A stretch of 64,000 nucleotides of DNA from Jacaranda mimosifolia. Taxonomy: Eukaryota; Streptophyta; Magnoliopsida; Lamiales; Bignoniaceae. The translations under genes and the position numbers were made by a program. Below the pieces are notes generated by a model. It was not told where the DNA came from, searched no databases, and worked only from the letters and a program-made list of their open reading frames with translations. Shown here piece by piece: positions 11,103 through 21,525 of this stretch. The DNA lies in NCBI GenBank assembly GCA_018894105.1, contig CM032128.1:18395001-18459000 (forward strand), written 5' to 3'. How positions within the stretch are numbered: the first letter of the stretch is position 1; every line of letters starts with the position of its first letter.

Positions 11103-11528
11103 ATGGGAGATGATCTATTTTTTGAGCATGAATACAAATGGTTATTGAGAGAAAGAAATGATGACTATCTATCACTTTATTATTAAGATCCAGTAGAATA
11201 CTATTGTGGACTTCGGAAGGAATGGGCATATAGAGTAAATGAATCTGAGGAGTTGGTACCTGATCTGCAAAGGCTTGGTGTGAGAATTCCACGACATCGC
11301 TCACTGTCAATGCCAAGGAATGGAGAAGAAAACTGTACAATAGCTGTTGCAAGAATAAGAAAATAAAACAACATAATGCTTATGTGTCGTTACAGATATC
11401 ACATGCTCGAACTAGCAGAAGAAGTCGTTTTTGCACGAGGTCAAAGACTCAGAAGGCGTGAGATTCATAATGTACTTAATCATCCAGACTATAAATCTGA
11501 TTATCATATTTCTGATGAAGATGATTAA
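11103..11528 (+). pseudogene. Small MULE accessory gene B, 141 codons, paralogue of gene A
   Basis: From ATG 11103 a single frame runs to TAA 11526, interrupted by TAA at 11184 and 11364. It begins MGDDLFFEHEYKWLLRERND, then DPVEYYCGLRKEWAYRVNES, then LGVRIPRHRSLSMPRNG, then an AVARIRK segment followed by two Asn, and ends in the acidic SDYHISDEDD. Against gene A it keeps the order L-G-(I/V)-x2-P-R-x2-x-(I/L)-(S/T)-M-P-R, then RIR-(E/K)-x-N-N, a helical segment rich in Arg, and an acidic 'SDEE/DD' tail. The aligned RIREENN of gene A suggests that the second stop replaced a Glu codon. No known domain is recognised; a basic core followed by an acidic tail is compatible with a DNA- or protein-binding role, but that is inference. 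Confidence 0.65.
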
Positions 11529-11734
11529 CATTATGTATCATTTCTATTGTTTGTACTTTTAAAGTTCTAATTTGCATATCAACTATGTCATTACAAGGTA
11601 TAGAGAATATTGATTGGCTTATAACGCTATATGTATTTAATTTTGATGTGTGCACCATATTAAAAATGATACTAACTAAATTTATTATTTATTAAGTTTG
11701 ATAAAAAAAAAAATCACAGAACATAAAACACTTG

Positions 11735-12830
11735 GCACAATCATTCAAATTTAACATTTTCATTATTTGTTGTTTGTTTCGTTTAATAAATGGATCTAAA
11801 TTTTTTATTATTTAACTTAAATAAATAATAAAAAAATAGAAAAAAAAACGAAACAAAACAAAACAAAACAAAAGGCGTGCCTGCAAGCCACGCCTTTTGT
11901 GCTTATTTTCCAGCGAAAATAATTGAAAGGCGTGGCTACCTTTCAATTAAATTTTGCCCTAGCAACAAAATAAATTGAAAGGCGTGGCTTTTTTTAATTC
12001 TTCAATTAATTGACACACGTGGCTACCTTTCTTCAAGCTTCCAATTTTTCCCTACCGAGTAATTGATACACGTGGCCACCTTTGTACAAGCCTTCAATTT
12101 TGCCCTGTCGAGTAATTGATACGTGTGGCTACCTTTGTTCAAGCCTTCAATTTTTCCCTACCAAGTGCAACTTTTCCCACACATTAGTTAATACTAATTC
12201 GTGTAGAGGAACAGACAAAAATAGATGAATACATCAATCGTGAAAGAAGCAAATAATAGTAAAAAAAAGCAACTTTTCCCACAAAATAGTTAATAGTGAT
12301 TCGTGCAGAGGAACAAACAAAAATAAATGAATACATCAAGCATGAAAGAAGCAAGTAATACATAAATTACAAACTTGGCACAATCATTTGGATTTAACCT
12401 TTTCATTATTTGTTGTTTGTTTTGTTTAATAAATGGATTTAAATTTTTTATTATTTAACTTAAATACGTAATAAAAAATAGAAGAACAAAAGACGTGCCT
12501 GCAAGCCACGCCTTTTGTGCTTATTTTTGACCGAAAATAATTGAAAGTTGTGGCTTGTTCAATTAAATTTTGCTAGGACAATTGAAAGGCGTGGCTACAA
12601 GCCACGCCTTTTTTTAATTCTTCAATTAATTGACACACGTGGCCACCTTTCTTCAAGCCTTCAATTTTTCCCTACTGAGTAATTGATACAAGTGGCCACC
12701 TTTCTTCAAGCCTTCAATTTGCCCTACTGAGTAATTGATACACGTGGCTACCTTTCTTCAAGCCTTCAATTTTGCCCTACCGATTAATTGATACGCATGG
12801 CTACCTTTCTTCAAGCCATCAATTACTAAG
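11735..12830. repeat. Two direct copies of a hairpin-rich internal array
   Basis: Copies 11735-12345 and 12365-12830 share their order: CTTGGCACAATCATT, then TTTCATTATTTGTTGTTTG, then a run TAATAAATGGAT, then the hairpin AAAGGCGTGCCTGCAAGC and CACGCC, then several AATTGATACACGTGGC(C/T)ACCTTT units spaced about 60 bp apart. The hairpin arms (GGCGTGGCT / AGCCACGCC) equal the hairpin in the MULE ends. The perfect 12583-12615 version reads AAAGGCGTGGCTACAAGC then CACGCCTTT. The array separates the small genes from the transposase and has no coding capacity. Confidence 0.8.
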
Positions 12831-13243
12831 AAAAACTATTTAGTGTATTGTCTCTTCCATTGTTTTGTCATTCAACATGACAAATTAAATGAATAGTTCA
12901 GATTTATCATTCAGTGAAATGTGAATAGTCTTTCATGCAGAGTGGTTGTCAATCATAAATTAATTTTACTGAGAAAAACTATGCATTATTTTGTCATTCA
13001 ACCTAACAAATCAACTTTTTCATTCAAGCATGAGAAAAGGGTGAAATGTGATTCATGCAAAAAAGGGTGAAATGTGATATTCACTTTTGTAGCTTAAATA
13101 TAAGTGTTGGACCAATACTTGTAGGCACAAAAATGAAGAAGTGTGTGAAAAAAGAAAGATTTGAGAGGAAAACAAAAAAGATGAGTGAAAAAAAGTAGGA
13201 AAAAAAAAGATCAAGTGAAGAAAAAGAGAGAAAGGAAATTTTT
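12831..13243 (+). promoter_or_regulatory. Putative upstream region of the MULE transposase gene
   Basis: It contains TCATTCAGTGAAATGTGAA (about 12901), the same string as in the small-gene promoter, and two GTGAAATGTGAT repeats near 13040-13075. A purine-rich leader (AAAGAAAGATTTGAGAGG and GAAAAAGAGAGAAAGG) lies just before the coding start. Confidence 0.45.
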
Positions 13244-13282
13244 TTGAGGAACACGAATAGCCCTAACATTATTCTTTCACCT

Positions 13283-15819
13283 ATGGCGGACATGAACATA
13301 ATACACATTGTGGTATACAGTGGAGGAAAGATTACAAGGGACTCTAATTGTGTGAGTTATGATCGTCCTGCATGTGGATATATACCATTCTCCCGTTCGA
13401 CAACATTCTCTGAGTTATTGTCAAAGTTATATGAAGTATTAGGTTATAATAACCAATACTTCTTAAATAATTTGGCAAAGATTTATTTGGATAAGGAGGC
13501 TCGCATATCAACAATCGTGCAAGTGGAAAATAACATTAATTTGTCAAACTTATTGGATCCGAGGGCTGGTATGAATAGTGTCGAGCTCTACATCGAAGTT
13601 GAACCAATACGCCCTAATAATATACAAGGCATGTCATTGCAAGAAGAGCACGGATCCTACATGTCACTTTTGATGCAATATTCTTTGGGCGGTACTTCTA
13701 CACCTCACCAAAATCCATTGGGAGAAGACCAATTTGCCACTCAATTTAGTGGCGAATATGGACATACAATTCCACACATAGAGGCAGGGATTCCTGACTT
13801 GCCCACAGTAACATATGGTTTTACAAACTTTGGGCTCCATGATATTTATGGTGGTAGTTATACATCTCATCAACAACCCAATGTTGGTCCTTCTACTTCT
13901 CATCGAGAATATTCGGGAGGACACCGATATGAGCCTAAGAGCCGACATGCAAACCATAGCTCCCCTTAACCATATGCAGACAGTTTTCGTGATCGAGAGC
14001 TTACTGATTCAGAGCCTGACGATTATGACACAAATGAAGTAGCCGATGATGCCAATGAAGAGCTTATACCACCACATGGTGAAGGAACCTCTAATTAAGC
14101 ACAAGTGGTTAGGGGACCAACAATGCCCTCTATAGCCGATCAATCACACTTGTATCCAGTTATTCCATTCTTCTCCACAATAGAAAAAGATCTACCAGGA
14201 GACTCTGTGGATATTCCATCTGGAGTGTATGGGGGTTATTATGACAATAGCCGCAGGAAGCTTGAGATGGGCATGGTTTTTAAATATAAGAAGCAGGTTA
14301 AGGATACTGTCAAGGATTTCTCCGTACGTGTTGCTAGACGAGAATATCGCGTTGTTTAGAGTACAACAAAGCTATGGAAAGTGGTGTGCAAACTAGGGTG
14401 TTCATGGAGTGTCAGGGCAATTCTTAAAGAACATATGGGACTGTGGAAGATTACAAAGTATGGGGGCCCTCATATTGTTTGATCAATGAAGTTTTACTTG
14501 ATCATAGAAACTTAAGTCAAGATATGATCGCTATAGACTTGTTGGGACATGTTCATGATGAGCCAGCATATAAGATAAAGAGTGTACAGCAAAATATCAA
14601 GGATAAATATGGATACAAAATCTCATATGCCAAGGTATGGAATGCATCGAAACGTGCAAGGGAGTGCCTTTTTGGAACATGGGAGAGTTCAGTAACAATG
14701 TTACCCAAGTACATGGGAGCTCTCCAAAAGTGGAATCCAGGTACCATTGTTGAGTGGGAGCATCAACAAACAAGCATACCAAGGTAGAAAATGTTGAAGT
14801 ATGTGTTTTGGGCTTTCAACCCGTATATTGATGGGTTTAAACATTGCTGCAAAGTTATCAGTGTGGATGGAACTCATTTATATACAAAATATAGACACAA
14901 GATGTTGATTGCGGTAGCTATAGATGTATATCAACAAGTTCTGCCGTTGGCTTTTGCAATTGTCTATGAAGAAACCTTTTTTTCTTGGAAATGGTTTCTG
15001 AAGATGTTGTCTAAGCACATCGTCAGATGGGATGGAAGGCATGTGCCTAATTTTTTATGGACACCATGGCCTCTTATCCGCTGTTGAATGCATACCTGAT
15101 TTCACTGCTCCTCGTAGAGTACATCGATTCTATCTAAGGCATCTCTGCTCCAACTTCAACAAACATTTCAAAAATGTTCAGTTGAAGGATTTATGTTGGA
15201 AAGCCGGCGTTGCAGTCCAGATTCAAAAATTTGATAAGCATATGAGGAAAATAAGAAAAACTAATGAGAATGCCTATTCATATTTGCAAAACATTGACAA
15301 AACTCAATGGACATTCTGCCATGATGGAGGATGGCATTGCAGTATTCTAACTACGAACATGTCTAAGTGTTTCAATGGGGAACTGAAGGGTGTTCGTCGA
15401 CTGCCAATTACAGCTATTGTGCAACAGATATTTTCTCGTTGTATCAAACTGTTCCTTGATCGGATGACCAAAGCTCATAATATAATGCAGAAGCAGCAAC
15501 CGTGGGCTGATCATGCATATAATATATATTCCAACTGGCAACACCACTCTGTTGAGCACATTATTCAAAGTTTGACTACACTTAACAATCAGCTTCAATC
15601 ATAACATGGATGCACACAGGTCAGGGAAATCATGTGCAAGTTGTCAAACTTATGAGACATGAATGCTCATGTGGAAAATGGGTTGAACTTGGTATTCCAT
15701 GCTCATATGTGATGAGTGCATGCCAACATTTTAGAATAAACGCTGCAGCATTTGTCAAGCCATATTACAATCTTGAATATTACTTGGCAACATATCAAAT
15801 GAGCTTTGAGCCGATATAG
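13283..15819 (+). pseudogene. mudrA-type MULE transposase, degenerate
   Basis: Translated segments form a full plant MuDR transposase. An N-terminal PB1-like part starts MADMNIIHIVVYSGGKITRD (an earlier ATG at 13244 is also possible), followed by an acidic linker. A MuDR DNA-binding segment (GMVFKYKKQVKDTVKDFSVR, then MGLWKITKYGGPH) precedes the MULE core: NPGTIVEWEHQQ, FWAFNPYIDGFKHCCKVISV, DGTHLYTKYRHKMLIAVA, HRFYLRHLCSNFNKHFKNVQ, and a SWIM-like zinc segment HECSCGKWVELGIPCSYVMS. In-frame stops occur at 13967, 14096, 14357 and 14785, with frameshifts near 14480, 15040 and 15605. Only the first catalytic Asp (in DGTH, 14866) is visible. The position of the second reads IFYGHHG instead of the family's SDRH, the catalytic Glu in the N-x-S-E motif reads NMSKCFNG, and the SWIM His reads Tyr. 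It cannot be active. Confidence 0.9.
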
Positions 15820-16734
15820 GGCGAAGATTATTGGGATGAATCTAATTTTGAGCTAGTCCATAATCCAGCCCATAGAGAAAGACATGTTGCATGAAGGGAT
15901 TGCACTACTCGAATCCAAAATAAAATGGATTGGCCCTAAGCACGTGCGAGACAACAAGTCTGCCGTCAAGCCCAAGCCCATTATACTTGATTCTTCCAAC
16001 TTTGTAATTTGGGCTTTATTCTTTTATGGTTTTCCTTTGTATCATGCTTCATGAATAATAAAATTGGTGAAAATTTTCAAAAATTTTAGGCAATTGTGAT
16101 TTTTGTTACATTTCACTCACATACTTAAAGAATAAATCTCACACATTGTTCTTTAATTAAGTAGTGAGTATTACATATTAGACGCATAAAAATAAAATAT
16201 ATATAGCATTATAAGCCAATATTCCAGCTCTGTCTTAGGAAGTAGTTGAAATGCAAATTTGAACTTTAATGAGTAGCAAGAATTAATAAAAATGATACAT
16301 GATATTAATCATTTTCATTCGAGATGCATTGGCATTGACAATGAATGTTTATTTCTATCAATAACCATGTGTATCCACGCTCAAAAAATGGATTATCTCC
16401 CATTTTTAAGTTCAAATCTAAAAGATGAAAAAAAAAAACATTGATGAAGCAATGTTAATTGTAGCTTTTGTATTTATTAGTGGAATAGGTAAATAAGATC
16501 AAGTACGTACAACATTATGTGATAGTTTCACACGCCATAATAATAACCTACCCCGAAATTACAAGCATCACTTAATGATTAGAAGATATGATAATTCTTG
16601 ATTAATGTATTAATATATAATTATGTATTGAGGTTTTACATGCCTATTTTGGCCAAGGTTATTTACAAGCATCCTTTCACGAGTTAATATATTACATCAA
16701 TTGAAGTAAGCATAGAGTATAGTAAATTTATAGA
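15820..16734. other. MULE 3' internal region, no gene
   Basis: Downstream of the transposase the frame continues briefly with Glu/Asp-rich remnants (to about 15890). AT-rich non-coding DNA follows. AATAATAAAATTGG near 16053 could serve as a polyadenylation signal. No ORF supported. Confidence 0.5.
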
Positions 16735-17292
16735 AATATGCCTCAATCACTTGAATTTTATCAAATAGTAAATTTATAAAATATTTTAAAATTTTATACT
16801 ACATATTTAGGGCTCACTTTTAATATTTTGACAAAAAATAATTATTTAAATTTTAAATATAAAATAACATATTCTAAATTAAGTTTTTATAATATAACTT
16901 TTTTTACTCTAAAATAAATAAAAACTATTTTTTAAAAAATATAATATACACACAATATTAGACCTAATGTCAGCCCTAACAAATGTTAACTTCAGTCAAT
17001 GAAACATCCTTTAAAAAAATAAATTCAGCGAATAAATTAAAAAACAAATTAAATTAAACCAAGTCCAAGAGGACTTCTTGGTTGCTTTAAAAATAAAAAA
17101 ATAAAAAAAAAATCCTCAAGAGCAGACACGCCTCTTGGTAATGTGGTCGGCCATGCAAGACAAGCCATGCCTCTTGCAATTTTTAAAATGCTTCCCCAAG
17201 CAAGCCACGCCTTACACTAGTTTTATAAACTCTCCAAAACTGCTCTAGTTTTGTAAAAAATTTACAAAATTGTATTATTTTATAAATTCGCC
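16735..17292. repeat. MULE right terminal inverted repeat, about 560 bp
   Basis: This is the reverse complement of the outer and inner parts of the left end without the left-side insertion. It contains AAGCCACGCCTTA near the outer end and GACACGCCTCTTGG further in, which are the terminal versions of the internal hairpin motif. The arms are diverged in places, so the element is old. Confidence 0.8.
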
Positions 17293-17301
17293 AACCCCCC
17301 A
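17293..17301. repeat. MULE target-site duplication, right copy
   Basis: AACCCCCCA directly outside the right terminus, identical to 5754-5762. Confidence 0.9.
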
Positions 17302-17374
17302 TTACCTCCCCACCCCTTCTTATTCTTTTTAACATTTTTTTTGGTAAATATGATTAACTATTATAAATTTGTAA

Positions 17375-18751
17375 GGGTCCGTTTACTCGATGTGATAAGG
17401 AGGGATGTGAGGCTATATTCCATTTGATCAAATGTTTACATTCAAAGATGAAAGCCTGTCAGTTGAGCCAAAGCCCACTACTGTAGATACAATTTCTTGG
17501 ATATGGCATCCGGCCATTTAGGTGGGATAGAAAAATCCTGAAACTTTTGGGATGATTGTTGAAATTTCCTATTATGTCCTCATTTTTCTATGGTGCCTCA
17601 TATAAGAAAATGAAGTAGGACTAGCGGACATACAATTTTGTTAAAGAATAGGTCTTGGGCCTAACTCAACTCCAAAAAATAAATCAAAAGGTGAGGATTG
17701 TCCAAGACCATATATAGAAACTACAATTTATTTATTTCACCGATGTGGGACACTAACAAATTTCGATGAGCAAACAAGTAATATTTCCAACATCTTCTCA
17801 ATCCACACAATTTTCACGAACTTATAATTTGAAAAAAATTTACCTCTTCCTGTTACACTCCCTTACCCAATCTTCGCAATAGCAGCTAGAATGTCAAATT
17901 GGAACAAGAACTAAGGTCTAGGGTCCAAAGTTGCAGTTTATAATGCTCAGAAGTTTATACTGGCCTTGGATCGATGAAACGGCCGATAAATCGATTGAAG
18001 CGGCCGAGTCGCTGGTTTCTCAAAAAATAACATAGGGAAAAAAAATGGAAGTGGGTGGGGCTTTTAGATGAGACCATGGTTGTGGCATCATAGAGTGTTG
18101 ATGATTTTGTTGGTTATGAATGTCGTTGCTAGGAGATGGTGGGCGGCGATGTTCTAGTTGAGAAAAGAGGCAAAAACCAAAGAGATTAACGAGGAAGAAG
18201 AAAAGGATAATGAATGGGAAAAAGAAAAGGGAAAACAAAAGAGAGGATAAGACAAGAAATAGAATGCAATTTTGATATATAAATATTTTCTTATTTTTAT
18301 TTGATTCAATAATATCTCATCCTCCAGAAATAATATATTATATTAGTAATAGTTTAATTATTAATTAATTATATAAAAAATATTTAACCAATTATCATTT
18401 CTTTTATTCAAATCTAAAAATAGTTGGATGTTGTGTGGGAATGGAGAAAAATTAATTTCTTTGTATTTGAGAAGAAGAAATAGTTGGATGTTGTATAAAA
18501 ATTAATTTCTTTATATTAAATAAAATAATAAATAATTTTTTTTGATTAAGGGTGTTTTAGTCTTTTACAATTTATCCCAATATTATAACTCATCAAGGTA
18601 AACATTCAATACAGTTATCCACTTTTATTATTCATATCATCCCACAAAGTAAACATAATTTCAAAAATATAAAATTATCCTAATTCCACTCTCCATTCCT
18701 CATTTCATCTAATCATCACCCTCCATCCTATATCAGTAAGTAAACGGGCCC
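17375..18751. mobile_element. PIF/Harbinger-like element, 1.4 kb, non-coding
   Basis: The ends are GGGTCCGTTTACT (17375) and, in reverse complement from 18751, GGGCCCGTTTACTTACT. Each is flanked by TAA (17372-17374 and 18752-18754), the 3-bp TWA target duplication typical of PIF/Harbinger. The inner ends also pair loosely (GGAGGGATG-type with CATCCTCC-type sequence). There is no transposase or DDE frame, so it is non-autonomous. The interior includes a fragment resembling a widespread plant LTR start (17640-17757). Confidence 0.7.
17640..17757 (-). repeat. LTR-like fragment beginning TGTTAGTGTCCCACATCGG
   Basis: The minus strand from 17757 begins TGTTAGTGTCCCACATCGG and ends in a stretch complementary to GGCCTAACTCAACTCC. 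Strings of this kind open many short plant LTR-type repeats. It lies inside the Harbinger-like element, so one was inserted into or captured by the other. No partner LTR was found. Confidence 0.4.
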
Positions 18752-18754
18752 TAA

Positions 18755-19428
18755 GGGTACGTTTCCACATAGTTTTTGGATAAATTATATATGTATGGCT
18801 CGTCATAAATTAACTTCAAGCCTGGCAACAATATGTAGCTTATTCACCTTATATTTATTTATATATAATTTCTCTAGTAATTTATCATTAATTATATATA
18901 ACTTTTTGCCTATGGTAGGAAGTAGTCGTCAAGTTTGAGTGGAAAAGAATTAGGAAAAAGGCAAAGATTTTGTGCTTTATTATATTCTGCTATGTGAGAA
19001 AATGACAAGAAGTGACTTTGTATTAATGAAAAGTAAAATGCACAACCATAAACAAGAACATAGCAGGGCTAAATTGCTTGGAGGTGGCTCTATAAATATC
19101 AAGGTAACAGGCTAGGTACCCTTTAGATTATTATTTAGGAATGATATTAATATATTAGTGGTCCACAGAAATCTTTTGGGTGATTGATTAGTATAGATAA
19201 AGTTTTTTTGGATTGACTTTAGGAGTTAAATTAAATGAAAAGTGAGGGAGAAGATTCTCCATATATATCTTTGAATGGTACTTTTTTGGGTCTTTTTAGT
19301 TTTTTCTTGTTTGGTATTTTTTTTTTTTATTATTTTAATTAATTGTAAGGAAAAAGTGATGATCTTCAATGTCTATATATTTTTCATTAATTGCAAGACA
19401 TAGGAATACTGTTATCTTTAGCAAAGTC
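18755..19428. other. No gene; possible TATA box
   Basis: AT-rich DNA with CTCTATAAATATC at about 19088-19100, which could be the promoter of a transcript including the ORF-like segment at 19429. Nothing else supported. Confidence 0.35.
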
Positions 19429-19652
19429 TGCTCCTTTCCCTGGGAAGTTGTCATACAAGAAACAAAAATGGATCAACTCCTTATGCAAGTTCTTCATCTT
19501 CAGTACCTGGCATGTCAGGAAATAATAGAAGCAGAGGACCTACAGACCTGAGGTCTGTCTTGTTTGAACCTCTGCATTCAAATGTTGTTGAATTTCCATA
19601 TTTGAGTTTGCAATTTAGCGAATTGCCGTTAAAGTCTATTGGTCATATTTGA
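19429..19652 (+). pseudogene. Orphan exon-like segment, product unknown
   Basis: One frame is open without an ATG and has amino-acid composition unlike the AT-rich surroundings: NKNGSTPYASSSSSVPGMSG, then NNRSRGPTDLRSVLFEPLHS. A donor-like CTGAG|GTCTG at about 19551 would end an exon after TDL. The Ser/Gly/Asn-rich low-complexity character resembles a linker of a larger plant protein. No second exon could be found on either side, so it may be an isolated gene fragment, an exon of a non-coding transcript, or chance. Confidence 0.25.
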
Positions 19653-21156
19653 AAAATGCTTTCTTATCTTGTTACCTTTTTTGCTAGCCTTCTTTCCGTA
19701 ATGTTTGGTACTATTATTATTTGTTTCTTATTTAGCTTCTAAAAGCCTATGATTATCTATTAATTGCTTGCTGTAAATTGTGTTTAAGTTCTTTAAATGA
19801 CATTATATAATGTGCATAAGATATATCCAAACATATGCATATATACACTGTGCTTTATGACGATCATCCATCGTTTGTCTTTCAATTGGGACTTGGTGCT
19901 TAAGTGTTGCTAGTTTGTTATGCTCATTAACTTGAAATTTATAGATTTTCTTGCTCCATCTCAAGTTCTATCTCTTACTTGTTTCAATGACGATAAAAAA
20001 CTTTTAGTATAAGCAAGAGTTTTTAAATTCTAAGGTTTCTTCAACCATTGGACACTACTTTTATTCAGTTACACTTGATTACAACTCCTTACCACAACAT
20101 CTACAGTTATTGTTCATCGTAACTTTTACCTAATTGTTGAAATTTTCCAAACAAAGTGTATAAACTTTTTATATGAATTTAAAGTTTTAGGTCCAAGCCC
20201 ATAATTTGTTCAAACATAATCGAGTTGGTATCTTTCTGGAATTTCTACACCTAAATTTGGCATGAGGTATTTCATGAGAATCATAACTATGTATCTAAGT
20301 AGGCCTAATGGCAGTCTTCATTAATTTGTGTGGCCCCGCATTCTCTTATTTTGTTGTTTTTGATTTTAAAAAAGGAGGATATCTTTGGCATTTGGGCTAC
20401 GGACAAATTCACTGGAAACATTTTGTTAAAACACTTAGAATTAGATTTTATGGTAGCAGTAGATGGATGTTGCATTCTTGATAGAAAAACCATTTGAGTC
20501 GTTTGTATGTATCTTTTAAACATGAGGGGAGAAAAGGAAAGAATTAATCATAACTGGAATTAAATACTCTATTGAAATTGAAATAGCAATTTGGTTTTTA
20601 CCTAAATAACCATGAATACTTGGTTCAAAGTAGTTTCTTGACTTTTAGTCCTTATTTAAAATCCAAGAAGTAGATTTTCATGTGTGCCCACTGAAGTTTC
20701 TAAGTCTTGTTATGATGCTGCAGATGAAGATATTTGGTGCTTCAGTGTCATTACTCATCATCAATCACAGAAACTTGGAACAACTAAACGTAAAAAAAAA
20801 AAAAAACGATAGAGGATTGCCATCTGAGAATATGCGCCTTCTGTGGTAATTCCAGATCATTTGCAAGTTCAAAATGTAGATTGCTCACACTTGAGCTTTG
20901 GTAGTTTTGGATCTGGCATGACTGTTGTATATTCTTCAGCAATATGGCATTTGTGCTTGTAAACTAACTTGGAATTTGTTCCAACTTGTCAGACTGAATT
21001 TTGAGTAAATGGAAATATTGCTTTTGTTTCACACTTCCATTGATATTTATCTAAATGCTAAGTCTTATGCTTAAAACATGACAGTGATGATTAATTTTGG
21101 GACTGCCCTTGATGTTGCTTATTTTTGCTTTGTTTATGAATTAAACAGAGAAAATA
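19653..21156. other. No gene seen
   Basis: AT-rich DNA with no supported ORF, repeat or RNA gene on either strand. Confidence 0.4.
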
Positions 21157-21512
21157 CACATTATTTTTAAAAATTTGTGACCCCAAAGGCGGTCACAAAT
21201 AAAGTGATTGCTTTAAAACATTAGTGATAGATTTCTGACCAATATATCATCAACTTGGTGGCTCAATATTTAGTAACCAATACCAGCAGTCACTAATCAG
21301 TGACTGCCTATTTGATATATGAAAATTTTATGCAATAAAATTAGTGACTGAATTAAAACATCATGTGGTCAATAATTTGTGACCGATGAGATATGCGATT
21401 ACTAAATTTGCTTTGTGACGAGATGCTATCACTGACATTGTCAGTGACCAATTTTATGCCACAATTTTTAACATTGTCAGTGATCGATTTTATGCCTAGT
21501 TTTTTAGTAGTG
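21157..21512. mobile_element. CACTA-like MITE, about 356 bp
   Basis: The right end is TTTTTTAGTAGTG at 21512, the reverse of the CACTACTAAAAAA start that characterises CACTA (En/Spm) elements. The left end near 21157 is diverged (CACATTATTTTTAAAAA). The interior has many short subterminal copies of AGTGAC(C/T)(A/G) in both orientations, as CACTA elements do (for example 21222, 21293, 21341, 21447, 21480). No coding sequence. The 3-bp target duplication is not clear. Confidence 0.55.
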
Positions 21513-21525
21513 AATTACTTCTTGC

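Larger units (their letters stand above)
5763..17292 (+). mobile_element. Mutator-like element (MULE), 11.5 kb, with PMD and transposase genes
   Basis: The boundaries are set by a perfect 9-bp direct duplication, AACCCCCCA, at 5754-5762 and 17293-17301, which is the length Mutator elements make. The ends read GGCCAATTTATAAAA (left) and GGCGAATTTATAAAA (right, reverse complement) and continue as long inverted repeats. Inside are, in order, a PMD gene (plus), a small gene (minus), its paralogue (plus), two direct copies of a hairpin-rich array, and a mudrA-type transposase (plus). MULEs move by a DDE transposase acting on the inverted termini. This copy is dead: every gene has stops or frameshifts and the transposase has lost catalytic residues. 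The clean target duplication shows that the whole 11.5 kb moved as one unit, so the accessory genes are true cargo or true element genes. Confidence 0.9.
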
